Assembly: GCA_919903585.1 (NCBI GenBank)
Contig: CAKKST010000126.1
Span: 1 to 10,890, forward strand
Length of the DNA stretch: 10,890 bases
Reading direction: 5' to 3'
From: Nitrospiria bacterium
Lineage (GTDB): Bacteria > Nitrospirota > CAKKRA01 > 9FT-COMBO-42-15
The notes under the pieces were generated by a model. That model did not search any database and was not told the origin of the DNA. It worked only from the letters and a program-made list of their open reading frames with translations. The number at the start of each line of letters is the position of its first letter. Position 1 is the stretch's first letter. The position numbers and the translations under genes were made by a program. Shown here in pieces: positions 1 to 6,504 of the stretch.

Positions 1-941
1 GATTAACAGTTGCCGGAGATTTAATAAAACTGGGGCATAAGGTGACAGTATTTGAGGCGCTCCATGAACCGGGCGGCGTCCTTGTCTATGGCATACCTGA
101 ATTCCGCCTTCCAAAGGCCATTGTAAAGCGTGAGGTAGATTTCCTAAAGAAGCTCGGTGTTGAATTTAAATTAAACTATGTTATTGGCAAGATAAAGACA
201 GTTGATGAATTGTTGGGGGTTGACGGGTATGATGCTGTATTTCTCGGAAACGGCGCAGGCCTTCCAAAGTTCATGGGAATACCCGGTGAAAACCTAAACG
301 GCGTCTATTCTGCAAATGAATATCTTACAAGGGTCAATCTGATGAAGGCATATAAATTCCCTGAATACGACACGCCTATCATTAAAGGCAGAAGGGTTGC
401 TGTAGTCGGCGGCGGCAATGTTGCAATGGATGCTGTAAGAACATCATTAAGGCTCGGCGCTGAAGAAGCAATGATAATCTACAGACGTTCAAAAGAAGAG
501 ATGCCTGCAAGAAGGGAAGAGGTAGAGAATGCCCATGAAGAGGGCGTTATATTTAAAAATCTTACAAATCCCGTAAGGATAATCGGCGATGAGAAAGGCT
601 GGGTATCTGCGTTAGAGTGTTTAAAGATGGAGCTCGGCGCTCCTGATGAATCAGGCAGAAGAAGCCCTGTTCCAATTAAAGGCTCTGAATTTCAGGTGCC
701 TGTTGATGTAGTAATAATAGCTATTGGAACAAGCGCCCAGCCATTGATTGCAGCAAGCGCAAAAGGCATGGAGGTAAACAAAAGAGGATATATAGTTGTA
801 GACGAGGAGACAGGCAAGACCACAAAAGATGGCGTTTACGCTGGCGGCGATATTGTAACAGGCGCTGCAACAGTCATCCTTGCCATGGGCGCAGGAAGGA
901 AGGCAGCAAGGGCAATACATGAGTATGTGATGAAGAAGTAG
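1..941 (+). CDS. gltA: Glutamate synthase small subunit-like / NfnB-SudA-type NAD(P)H flavoprotein, 5'-truncated by window edge
   Basis: The reading frame is open from base 3, so the gene enters from the left; the GTG at 42 is internal. About 312 C-terminal residues are visible of a family usually near 470. Seen: the end of the FAD-binding first Rossmann segment (VTVFEALHEPGG, from base 39), a second nucleotide-binding segment with VVGGGNVAMD (about 402-431) followed by the IIYRRS stretch typical of NADPH-dependent members, and the C-terminal FAD motif YAGGDI (about 840-857) before a final helix. The family moves electrons between NAD(P)H, FAD and Fe-S clusters. It covers glutamate synthase small subunit (glutamine plus 2-oxoglutarate to two glutamates), NfnB of the electron-bifurcating transhydrogenase, and sulfide dehydrogenase alpha subunit. 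The N-terminal Fe-S domain and upstream partner lie outside the window, so these cannot be separated. Membership of the family is secure. Confidence 0.88.
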   Translation, partial: LTVAGDLIKLGHKVTVFEALHEPGGVLVYGIPEFRLPKAIVKREVDFLKKLGVEFKLNYVIGKIKTVDELLGVDGYDAVFLGNGAGLPKFMGIPGENLNGVYSANEYLTRVNLMKAYKFPEYDTPIIKGRRVAVVGGGNVAMDAVRTSLRLGAEEAMIIYRRSKEEMPARREEVENAHEEGVIFKNLTNPVRIIGDEKGWVSALECLKMELGAPDESGRRSPVPIKGSEFQVPVDVVIIAIGTSAQPLIAASAKGMEVNKRGYIVVDEETGKTTKDGVYAGGDIVTGAATVILAMGAGRKAARAIHEYVMKK

Positions 942-955
942 GAGGCTTTCATTAT

Positions 956-979
956 AGGCGGGGTTTTCTAACCCCGCCT
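956..979 (+). terminator. Perfect 10-bp hairpin after gltA
   Basis: The arms at 956-965 and 970-979 are exact complements (AGGCGGGGTT / AACCCCGCCT) with a 4-base loop, 14 bases after the gltA stop. No T-run follows, so it is not a textbook intrinsic terminator. It could act in either direction or stabilise the 3' end of the transcript. Confidence 0.5.
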
Positions 980-1116
980 GATATGTGCTTCACTGATAGT
1001 TTTCATTGATTCATTACAGTAATATAAAAAGGGATAAACTCACACCAGACTTGGAGTCAGCGTTTTAGAGGCGCATGGATCTGTGCCCCAATTTTTTTCT
1101 TCTCAATGCAAGTTCA

Positions 1117-1335
1117 TTACCTTTTTGTTTTCCACTCAAGAATTTCATTATAAAGTTCAGCAGCAGTTTTTTTGCCAAATAACTTTTCTTTAATTTCAAG
1201 GTAATCTGTTTTCTGAGATATTGTCTCCCTGATAAAGAAAGCAGCCTTTGTAATGCCAAGGTTTTTTACAATTGCATCTATAGCTTCGCTTTTAAGAATT
1301 TTTATATCTGGAAGGGATTCGGATTTAACTGTCAT
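1117..1335 (-). CDS. Small antitoxin-like protein paired with PIN toxin
   Basis: A 72-residue hydrophilic, mainly helical protein. The centre, LGITKAAFFIRE followed by KTDYLEIKEKLFG and a helix ending EILEW, resembles short proteins with the pattern LGxxxAxxFIxxxxxxxxDY that are commonly encoded beside PIN-domain toxins. No ribbon-helix-helix or AbrB motif is obvious, so the DNA-binding mode is unclear. It starts 4 bases after the toxin stop, and a good Shine-Dalgarno (AAAGGAG on the minus strand, about 1343-1349) lies inside the toxin's last codons, which suggests translational coupling. The inferred job is to bind and neutralise the PIN nuclease. The gene order, toxin first, is the reverse of most vapBC pairs. 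Function rests on neighbourhood and weak pattern resemblance. Confidence 0.65.
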   Translation of the reverse strand: MTVKSESLPDIKILKSEAIDAIVKNLGITKAAFFIRETISQKTDYLEIKEKLFGKKTAAELYNEILEWKTKR

Positions 1336-1339
1336 TTAT

Positions 1340-1774
1340 TTACTCCTTTTTTAAAATATTTGCTACAAAATCTACTGGGTTTTGCAACTTTATTGGCCCC
1401 TTATATCTCTTTAATATCTTATCATCACATGTAAGGAAGTAATCAACCTTTAATTCCTCAGCACAGGCCAGATGTAAAGCATCAAGCCCTTTTATTTGAT
1501 CTCTTTCTATCTCAAGTGCTCTTGTTAAAATAGTTTCATGAATTGGTTGAATGTGTTTCCCCATTTTTAGACATAAGTTTACAAATGCCTGCCTTTCTTC
1601 GTAGGGGTTATTTATATTTTCAAATAATAATACATCAGAAGATACAAATTCAATGGTTCCAGATTCAATAAGCATAAATACTATCAGCATAGATGATGAT
1701 TCCAGATAAATCCTCGGCTGAGATTGATCATCAAATATTCTATTCAAGGCGCTGGTGTCAATATAAACTTTCAT
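1340..1774 (-). CDS. PIN-domain (VapC-type) ribonuclease toxin
   Basis: A 144-residue single-domain protein of normal VapC length. The PIN acidic residues are visible: D6 in the opening strand (YIDTSALN), E52 in LLFENI, D98 in GLDALHLACAEE, and D117/D118 in FLTCDDKIL. These residues bind the metal ions used to cut RNA in this family, and VapC toxins typically cleave tRNA or rRNA to slow growth. The ATG at 1774 fits the start of the PIN fold exactly, but no clear Shine-Dalgarno precedes it. It is transcribed toward the small gene at 1117-1335 from a strong promoter at 1833-1861. Family assignment is firm; the RNA target cannot be read from sequence. Confidence 0.85.
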   Translation of the reverse strand: MKVYIDTSALNRIFDDQSQPRIYLESSSMLIVFMLIESGTIEFVSSDVLLFENINNPYEERQAFVNLCLKMGKHIQPIHETILTRALEIERDQIKGLDALHLACAEELKVDYFLTCDDKILKRYKGPIKLQNPVDFVANILKKE

Positions 1775-1832
1775 TAGTTATTGTGAATGAATTGTCAGTG
1801 ATAGCTTCAGGGCACCATCGTTACTTTTTTTA

Positions 1833-1861
1833 ATTATAGCCCTTTTCCCTTATCATGACAA
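1833..1861 (-). promoter_or_regulatory. Sigma-70-type promoter of the PIN toxin-antitoxin pair
   Basis: On the minus strand TTGTCA (1856-1861) is followed after 17 bases by a perfect TATAAT (1833-1838). Transcription should begin near 1826, giving a leader of about 50 bases before the PIN start at 1774. Confidence 0.7.
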
Positions 1862-1895
1862 TCTTTTTCTGAATATGCCTGAATTTTAGTAGCAA

Positions 1896-1975
1896 ATGTC
1901 AGATGGAGATAATGCTAAAAGTGCAGGAAGAAAGGCAACAAGGTCAATTCATGTGTATATGATGAAAAAGTAGGA
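1896..1975 (+). pseudogene. Decayed fragment of a gltA-like 3' end
   Basis: Bases 1923-1975 match 891-943, the end of gltA including its stop codon, at 46 of 53 positions by eye. In frame the remnant reads AKSAGRKATRSIHVYMMKK then TAG (1971-1973), against AMGAGRKAARAIHEYVMKK in gltA. Farther upstream only a short stretch around MSDGDN (1896-1913) can be aligned, to the YAGGDI motif, with about nine codons missing between; a stop at 1890-1892 closes the frame. The seven differences fall on all codon positions, as expected for relaxed selection. It is a remnant of a second flavoprotein gene or of a partial duplication. Confidence 0.7.
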
Positions 1976-2007
1976 AGTGGCAGGGTTACGCCTGTCTTCT
2001 AATTTTT

Positions 2008-2862
2008 TTATCTCTCCCCCCACTTTAGTTTCTTTCTTAAGACCTCATAATGGTTTTTTTCCGGGGAGCGGATGAGTTTTACCCTTGTCTCTGCTGTGTG
2101 TACCTCCACGACATCCTCTTTCTTTAATGAAAAGCCTACCTGACCGTCAAATGTAACCATCACGCCCTCGTCCTCTGTTCTTAGTATTGCCTCTATCTTT
2201 ACATTGTCAGGGATTACGATCGGCCTGTTTGTCAATGTATGAGGGCATATCGGAGTTAAGATAATTGCATTTACAGTAGGATGAATTATTGGCCCGCCTG
2301 CGGAAAGGGAGTAGGCAGTAGAGCCTGTTGGCGTGGATATAATCAGGCCATCGCCCCTCAGAGATGTAACAAACTGGGCATTCACATATATATCAAGGAT
2401 TATCATCCTCGCCACAACCCCGTGATTTATGACTACATCATTCAGGACAGGGGACTGTGCAAGCCTTTCACCCTGGCGGTGGATATGGGTTATGAGCATC
2501 ATGCGCTCATCAATAATAAATTCGCCATTGATTACCTTCTCAAGTGTCGGATATAATTCGTCCAGTGTAACCTCTGTAAGAAAACCGAGGCCGCCTAAGT
2601 TTACACCGAGTATTGGTATACCATTGTTTATTGTAAGCCTTGCAACACTCAAGAGCGTGCCATCGCCGCCGAGGACAATCATCATATCCACTTGTGAGGA
2701 TATCTGTGATTTTTGATACGGTGATTTTTTGTTCACTATCCTTGCTGTATCAGCATCAAGGACAGCCTCAATCCTATGAGCTTCAAGCCATGAAATGAGT
2801 TTGTTTAAGACATCCTTTGACTCAGGTTTATGCGGTTTTACGATTATTCCTATCTTTTTCAT
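2008..2862 (-). CDS. nadK: NAD kinase
   Basis: Cytosolic enzyme phosphorylating NAD+ to NADP+ with ATP or polyphosphate. At 284 residues it has the usual length. Seen in order: the N-terminal alpha/beta domain with the GGDGT motif at 65-69 (catalytic Asp and phosphate loop), ILGVNLGGLGFLTE at 84-97, the N-D pair at 141-142 that binds the substrate nucleotide, and the signature TPTGSTAYSLSAGGP at 177-191 in the C-terminal beta domain. The start is fixed by the family's usual opening, MKKIGIIVKP. It is a single-gene unit reading away from the sulfur cluster, behind its own promoter, with almost no leader. Confidence 0.96.
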   Translation of the reverse strand: MKKIGIIVKPHKPESKDVLNKLISWLEAHRIEAVLDADTARIVNKKSPYQKSQISSQVDMMIVLGGDGTLLSVARLTINNGIPILGVNLGGLGFLTEVTLDELYPTLEKVINGEFIIDERMMLITHIHRQGERLAQSPVLNDVVINHGVVARMIILDIYVNAQFVTSLRGDGLIISTPTGSTAYSLSAGGPIIHPTVNAIILTPICPHTLTNRPIVIPDNVKIEAILRTEDEGVMVTFDGQVGFSLKKEDVVEVHTAETRVKLIRSPEKNHYEVLRKKLKWGER

Positions 2863-2872
2863 ATTTTCTTCA

Positions 2873-2901
2873 ATGATAACTGGCTACTCCCTTTTTGTCA
2901 A
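2873..2901 (-). promoter_or_regulatory. nadK: Promoter of nadK
   Basis: The minus strand carries TTGACA (2896-2901), a 17-base spacer and TATCAT (2873-2878). The expected transcript start, near 2866, lies only about 4 bases before the nadK ATG, so the mRNA would be almost leaderless. Only a weak GAAG precedes the start codon. Confidence 0.65.
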
Positions 2902-2935
2902 CAGGTTCTTGTTTGGCAAGCAGTCATATTTATTA

Positions 2936-2964
2936 TTGACAAGCACCCATAATTTCGTTAATAT
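2936..2964 (+). promoter_or_regulatory. Promoter of the sulfur-carrier / cysteine synthase cluster
   Basis: A consensus TTGACA (2936-2941), a 17-base spacer and TAATAT (2959-2964). Transcription would begin near 2971, leaving a 35-base leader before the carrier gene at 3006. It stands back to back with the nadK promoter, with 34 bases between the two -35 boxes, room for a shared regulator. No convincing operator palindrome was seen there. Confidence 0.65.
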
Positions 2965-3005
2965 TTCTAATTACTTAAATTTTAAATATAGAGAAGGTAA
3001 CTTAT

Positions 3006-3221
3006 ATGCAAATCAGGATTAATGGAAAGCATGAGGAAGTAAAAGAAGGCACAATACTTGATCTTTTGAAGGCAAGGAATGTGGAGCCTGAGATGGTCTC
3101 GGTTGAGCTCAACTCCAAGATACTTGAAAGGACAGATTACGTCGCAACTAATATTAAAGAAGGTGATGTAATAGAGTTTCTGTACTTTATGGGAGGCGGG
3201 GTTGCAGAAGGGGCCATATAA
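3006..3221 (+). CDS. ThiS/CysO-like sulfur carrier protein with C-terminal tail beyond GGG
   Basis: A 71-residue ubiquitin-like sulfur carrier: QIRING opening strand, EGTILDLL helix, VSVELNSKI strand, and the EGDVIEFLYFMGGG ending of the ThiS family, with glycines at 63-65. In this family the C-terminal glycine is adenylylated by a ThiF/MoeB E1 and converted to a thiocarboxylate that donates sulfur. Here six more residues (VAEGAI, 66-71) follow before TAA, so the glycine is masked until a protease trims it. The start has a Shine-Dalgarno (GAAGG at 2993-2997, 8 bases away) and follows the cluster promoter. It overlaps the next gene by 20 bases, and that gene's family (cysteine synthase) suggests a CysO-like role rather than thiamine synthesis, as no thiazole gene is nearby. 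Confidence 0.85.
   Translation: MQIRINGKHEEVKEGTILDLLKARNVEPEMVSVELNSKILERTDYVATNIKEGDVIEFLYFMGGGVAEGAI
3191..3204 (+). promoter_or_regulatory. Ribosome binding site and TTG start of the cysteine synthase, inside the carrier's glycine codons
   Basis: The carrier's glycine codons contain GGGAGG (3191-3196), 5 bases before the TTG at 3202. In the cysteine synthase frame, stops at 3169 and 3172 lie upstream and no ATG or GTG occurs between them and the conserved NNITELIGNTPL start of the domain, so TTG is the only ordinary start. Confidence 0.7.
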
Positions 3222-4131
3222 TAATATTACTGAACTTATTGGCAACACCCCGCTTGTAAGATTAAACAGGATACCAGATGCGACTGGCGCAGAGATATTT
3301 GTAAAGGTAGAGTCTTTTAATCCTGGCGGAAGCGTTAAAGACAGGATTGCCCTGAGCATGATTGAGGATGCAGAGGCAAATGGGAAGATAGAGAAGGGCG
3401 ATACTATTATAGAGCCTACCAGCGGGAATACAGGGATCGGCCTTGCCCTTGTATGTGCTGTTAAGGGATACAGACTGATACTTGTGATGTCAGAGAGCAT
3501 GAGCTTTGAGCGCAGGAATCTTCTGGCAGCGTATGGCGCAGAATTGATGCTTACACCAGCAAAGGATGGTATGCAGGGCGCTATTGACAAGGCAGGAGAG
3601 GTTTTGAAGGAACACCCTGAATACTTTATGCCGAATCAGTTTGAAAACCCTGCAAACCCTGCAATACACAAGAGGACGACTGCTGTGGAGATATGGGAGG
3701 CAATGGAAGGAAGGATTGATGCCTTTGTTGCAGGGGTTGGCACAGGCGGGACAATCACAGGGGTTGGCGGGTTTTTAAAAGAGAAGAGTCCAGATATAAA
3801 GGTAGTTGCAGTGGAGCCGTCAGGCTCGCCGGTTTTATCAGGCGGGAGGCCGGGGCCGCATAAGATTCAGGGCATTGGCGCTGGCTTTGTGCCGAAGATA
3901 TTGAATAGGGCAGTTATTGATAAGATAATCACTGTCAGCGATGATGATGCCTTTAAAATGGCAAAGAGGCTGGCAATGGAAGAGGGGCTTCTTGTCGGCA
4001 TATCATCAGGCGCAAATCTCTTTGGGGCATTGCAGGTGGCAAAGGAAATAGGTGAGGGGAATAGGATTGTAACGGTGCTGCCTGATACAGGGGAGAGGTA
4101 TTTTAGTATAGAGAAGTATTTTAATATGTAA
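3202..4131 (+). CDS. cysK: Cysteine synthase family PLP enzyme (O-acetylserine/O-phosphoserine sulfhydrylase)
   Basis: Fold-type II PLP enzyme of 309 residues, the normal length. Seen: ELIGNTPLVRLN near the start, the Schiff-base lysine K46 in GGSVKDR, the substrate loop TSGNTG at 73-78, MSFERRNLL at 100-108, the phosphate-binding GVGTGGT at 178-184, and SSGAN at 268-272. It makes cysteine from an activated serine through an aminoacrylate intermediate. The usual donor is sulfide, but the translationally coupled carrier upstream suggests a protein thiocarboxylate donor as with mycobacterial CysM/CysO. Whether the acceptor is O-acetylserine or O-phosphoserine cannot be decided by eye. Translation begins at TTG within the carrier gene. 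Confidence 0.9.
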   Translation: MQKGPYNNITELIGNTPLVRLNRIPDATGAEIFVKVESFNPGGSVKDRIALSMIEDAEANGKIEKGDTIIEPTSGNTGIGLALVCAVKGYRLILVMSESMSFERRNLLAAYGAELMLTPAKDGMQGAIDKAGEVLKEHPEYFMPNQFENPANPAIHKRTTAVEIWEAMEGRIDAFVAGVGTGGTITGVGGFLKEKSPDIKVVAVEPSGSPVLSGGRPGPHKIQGIGAGFVPKILNRAVIDKIITVSDDDAFKMAKRLAMEEGLLVGISSGANLFGALQVAKEIGEGNRIVTVLPDTGERYFSIEKYFNM

Positions 4132-4141
4132 CTTTACCTCT

Positions 4142-4232
4142 TCCTCCCCTTTGTAAGGGGAGGTTGGGAGGGGTAGTTTAGAAATATTGTTATTCATCTA
4201 CCTCCCCATAACCCCTCCTTACAAAGGAGGGG
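4142..4232. repeat. Palindromic repeat family A, copy 1
   Basis: Two arms in inverted orientation, each folding by itself: CCTCCCCTT/AAGGGGAGG (4143-4151 with 4155-4163) and CCCCTCCTT/AAGGAGGGG (4212-4220 with 4224-4232), both with 3-base loops. The arms also pair with each other around a unique A/T-rich core (about 4176-4198), with CTTTAC and GTAAAG outside. A second copy lies at 8387-8481 in the same orientation. It has no coding capacity and looks like a non-autonomous palindromic element. Its right border lies beside the purine-rich ribosome binding site of the next gene. Confidence 0.85.
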
Positions 4233-4259
4233 ATGTAAAGGAGTGAAGGTTTAATCAGT

Positions 4260-5063
4260 ATGTCAAATTTTACAGAAGAACAGATAAAGAGATACAGCAG
4301 GCATATCATACTGCCTGAGGTCGGCGGCAAGGGCCAAAAGAAGATTATGGAAACAAAGGTGCTGATCATCGGCGCTGGCGGACTCGGCTCGCCAATCGGG
4401 CTGTATCTTGCTGCTGCCGGAATCGGCAGGATAGGGATTATTGATGGCGATGTTGTTGACCTTTCAAATCTCCAGAGGCAGGTGTTTCATCACACGGCTG
4501 ATTTAAACAAGCCAAAGGTTGAGTCTGCAAGGGAAAAGATGGAGGCGATAAACCCTGACCTTGAAGTCACGACATATAATGATAGATTATCAGCCAAAAA
4601 TATTATGACACTCTTTTCTGAATATGATATTATTGCTGACGGCACAGATAATTTTCCGACAAAGTTTCTTGTGAATGATGCTGCCATCTTTGCCAACAAG
4701 CCGCTTGTGCATGGCGGGATTTTGCGTTTTGACGGACAGGCGATGACGATTATTCCACATCAGTCTACATGCTACAGGTGCATATTCCATAATCCGCCGC
4801 CGCAGGGATTGGTGCCTTCGTGTCAGGAGGCAGGCGTCCTCGGCGTCGTCGCAGGCGTGATCGGGACTATTCAGGCAACAGAGGTATTAAAACTTGCTGT
4901 TGGGAAGGGCAGGCTATTAACAGACAGATTATTGACATATAATGCATTAAGGTCTAAATTCAGAGAGGTGAAGCTGCACAAAAACCCAAAGTGTCAGGTG
5001 TGCGGTGAGAAGCCTACTATAAAGGAGCTGATAGACTATGAACAGCCAGTCTGTGCGATTTAA
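4260..5063 (+). CDS. E1-like ThiF/MoeB family adenylyltransferase, paralogue 1
   Basis: ATP-dependent activating enzyme that adenylylates the C-terminal glycine of a ThiS/MoaD-type carrier. At 267 residues it has the simple MoeB/ThiF length with no rhodanese domain. Seen: ATP-binding GAGGLGS at 38-44, D62 and the LSNLQRQ arginines at 69-75, DGTDNF at 127-132, zinc cysteine pairs CYRC (171-174) and CQVC (245-248), and the conserved cysteine C188 in PSCQEAGVLG. The ATG has GAAGG (4245-4249) 10 bases before it. Position after the ThiS-like carrier and cysteine synthase suggests it serves that carrier. A close paralogue lies at 7034-7840. The sulfur source after adenylylation is not visible here. 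Confidence 0.92.
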   Translation: MSNFTEEQIKRYSRHIILPEVGGKGQKKIMETKVLIIGAGGLGSPIGLYLAAAGIGRIGIIDGDVVDLSNLQRQVFHHTADLNKPKVESAREKMEAINPDLEVTTYNDRLSAKNIMTLFSEYDIIADGTDNFPTKFLVNDAAIFANKPLVHGGILRFDGQAMTIIPHQSTCYRCIFHNPPPQGLVPSCQEAGVLGVVAGVIGTIQATEVLKLAVGKGRLLTDRLLTYNALRSKFREVKLHKNPKCQVCGEKPTIKELIDYEQPVCAI

Positions 5064-5134
5064 AAATCGTATTGATTACTCAGATTAGAAAGGCAGATTA
5101 CACAGATTATGAAAGTCTGGTATTAGGAGAATGG

Positions 5135-6364
5135 ATGAGTGATAAGATAAAGGGTTTAAAATGCAGGGAGTGCGGCAAGGAGTATCCGGCAGAGCCTTTG
5201 CATGTGTGCGAATTCTGCTTTGGCCCGCTTGAGGTGAATTATAACTATGACTGGATCAAGGGGCAGATAAGCAGGGAAAAGATAGAAAAGGGGCCAAAGA
5301 GCCTCTGGAGATACATTGACCTTCTTCCAGTTGTGGGAGAGGCAACAGTCGGGCTTTATGCAGGATTGACGCCTTTAATCAGGGCGCATAATCTTGGAGA
5401 TGAGCTTGGCATTGATGAGCTTTATATTAAGAATGATACTGTAAATCATCCGACCCTTTCATTTAAAGACAGGGTTGTATCCATTGCCTTAACAAGGGCA
5501 AAGGAGCTCGGATTTGATACAGTTGCATGCGCATCAACTGGAAATCTTGCAAACTCTGTTGCAGCCCATGCAGCAGAGGCAAGGCTGAAGTGCTTTGTGT
5601 TTATACCCGGCGATCTTGAAGCAGGAAAGATACTCGGCAGTTTAATCTATCAGCCCACGGTTGTTGCTGTTAATGGAAATTATGATGATGTAAACAGATT
5701 GTGCAGCGAGATTGCAGCAGAATATAAATGGGCATTTGTGAATATCAACATAAGACCCTATTATGCAGAGGGCTCAAAGACCCTTGCCTATGAGACAGCA
5801 GAGCAGCTTGGATGGACAACGCCTGATCAGGTTGTTGTGCCTGCTGCGTCAGGCTCTCTTTTGACAAAGATATGGAAGGGATTTAATGAGATGTATAAGA
5901 TAGGGCTTATTGATAAGGTCAACACAAAGGTGAATGGCGCTCAGGCAGAAGGCTGCTCGCCGATTGCTACTGCTTACAAAAACAAGACAGATTATGTAAA
6001 ACCAGTAAAGCCTAATACTATTGCAAAATCCATTGCCATTGGAAATCCTGCTGACGGCTATTATGCCTTAAAGGTTGTATTAGAAAGCGGAGGCGCCTTT
6101 GATACTGTAACAGACCCTGAGGTTGTTGAAGGCATGAAGCTCTTGGCAAGGACAGAGGGCATCTTTGCAGAGACTGCCGGCGGTGTTACAGTCGGCGTGT
6201 TAAAGAAATTGGTTGAGAGCGGGAAGATAAAAAAGAAGGATAGAACAGTTGCCTATATAACAGGCAATGGCTTAAAGACGCAGGAGGCAGTGATAAATGC
6301 AGTCGGCTCGCCTGTGTTTATAGATCCGAAGCTGAGTGCGTTTGAGAAGATACTAAAAAAGTAA
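5135..6364 (+). CDS. thrC: Threonine synthase family PLP enzyme with N-terminal zinc ribbon
   Basis: A 409-residue fold-type II PLP enzyme. The N-terminus holds a rubredoxin-like zinc knuckle, CRECG and CEFC. Then come the Schiff-base lysine in LSFKDR, the loop ASTGNLANS, and the late motifs ETAGG and YITGNGLK typical of threonine synthase. The usual phosphate-binding glycine loop is replaced by VPAASGSLLTK. Classical activity converts O-phosphohomoserine to threonine. Because a MoaD-like carrier, NIL protein, E1 and JAMM protease follow directly, a sulfur-inserting activity, for example O-phosphohomoserine to homocysteine, is a real alternative. The start chosen is ATG 5135, with AGGAG at 5125-5129; an in-frame TTG at 5072 would add 21 residues but has no ribosome binding site. 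Family assignment is secure; substrate is not. Confidence 0.82.
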   Translation: MSDKIKGLKCRECGKEYPAEPLHVCEFCFGPLEVNYNYDWIKGQISREKIEKGPKSLWRYIDLLPVVGEATVGLYAGLTPLIRAHNLGDELGIDELYIKNDTVNHPTLSFKDRVVSIALTRAKELGFDTVACASTGNLANSVAAHAAEARLKCFVFIPGDLEAGKILGSLIYQPTVVAVNGNYDDVNRLCSEIAAEYKWAFVNINIRPYYAEGSKTLAYETAEQLGWTTPDQVVVPAASGSLLTKIWKGFNEMYKIGLIDKVNTKVNGAQAEGCSPIATAYKNKTDYVKPVKPNTIAKSIAIGNPADGYYALKVVLESGGAFDTVTDPEVVEGMKLLARTEGIFAETAGGVTVGVLKKLVESGKIKKKDRTVAYITGNGLKTQEAVINAVGSPVFIDPKLSAFEKILKK

Positions 6365-6402
6365 GGGGAACGAATTAAATAATGTTACATGTAGGGCAAG
6401 GG

Positions 6403-6453
6403 TGTAGGCACGAATTTATTCGTGCAAAAGGCACGGTTAAAACCGTGCCTACA
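6403..6453. repeat. Palindromic repeat family B
   Basis: An outer stem TGTAGGCA/TGCCTACA (6403-6410 with 6446-6453) encloses two hairpins: GCACGAA/TTCGTGC (6408-6414 with 6419-6425) and GGCACGGTT/AACCGTGCC (6430-6438 with 6441-6449). The outer and inner stems compete for a few bases, so a cruciform or alternating fold is possible. It lies in the 140-base gap between the threonine synthase-like and MoaD-like genes. A related short palindrome sits within the macro-domain gene at 8962-8985. Confidence 0.8.
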
Positions 6454-6504
6454 AGTAAGAAGAAAATAAAAGAATGACAGAAAGAAACTATAGGAGGTTT
6501 TAGG

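Noticed and set aside
1065..1259. 64-codon minus-strand frame overlapping the antitoxin-like gene
   Set aside because: It is in another frame of the 1117-1335 gene, which has a proper ribosome binding site and coupling to the toxin; the alternative translation looks like low-complexity basic sequence.
1981..2010. Intrinsic terminator between the remnant and nadK (CAGG/CCTG followed by a T-run)
   Set aside because: The stem is only 4 base pairs, several bases separate it from the T-run, and the T-run overlaps the nadK stop region.
3186..3221. Carrier tail as evidence of a frameshift or fusion to cysteine synthase
   Set aside because: The two reading frames differ, the cysteine synthase has its own start signal, and the second carrier also has a tail, so a short precursor tail is the simpler reading.
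2982..3590. Open frame of 202 codons on the minus strand
   Set aside because: It lies antisense to the carrier and cysteine synthase, whose family motifs are unmistakable; its translation shows no family motif and no ribosome binding site.
5072..5134. TTG at 5072 as the start of the threonine synthase-like enzyme
   Set aside because: No Shine-Dalgarno precedes it and the added 21 residues lie before the zinc ribbon, while ATG 5135 has AGGAG at a good distance.
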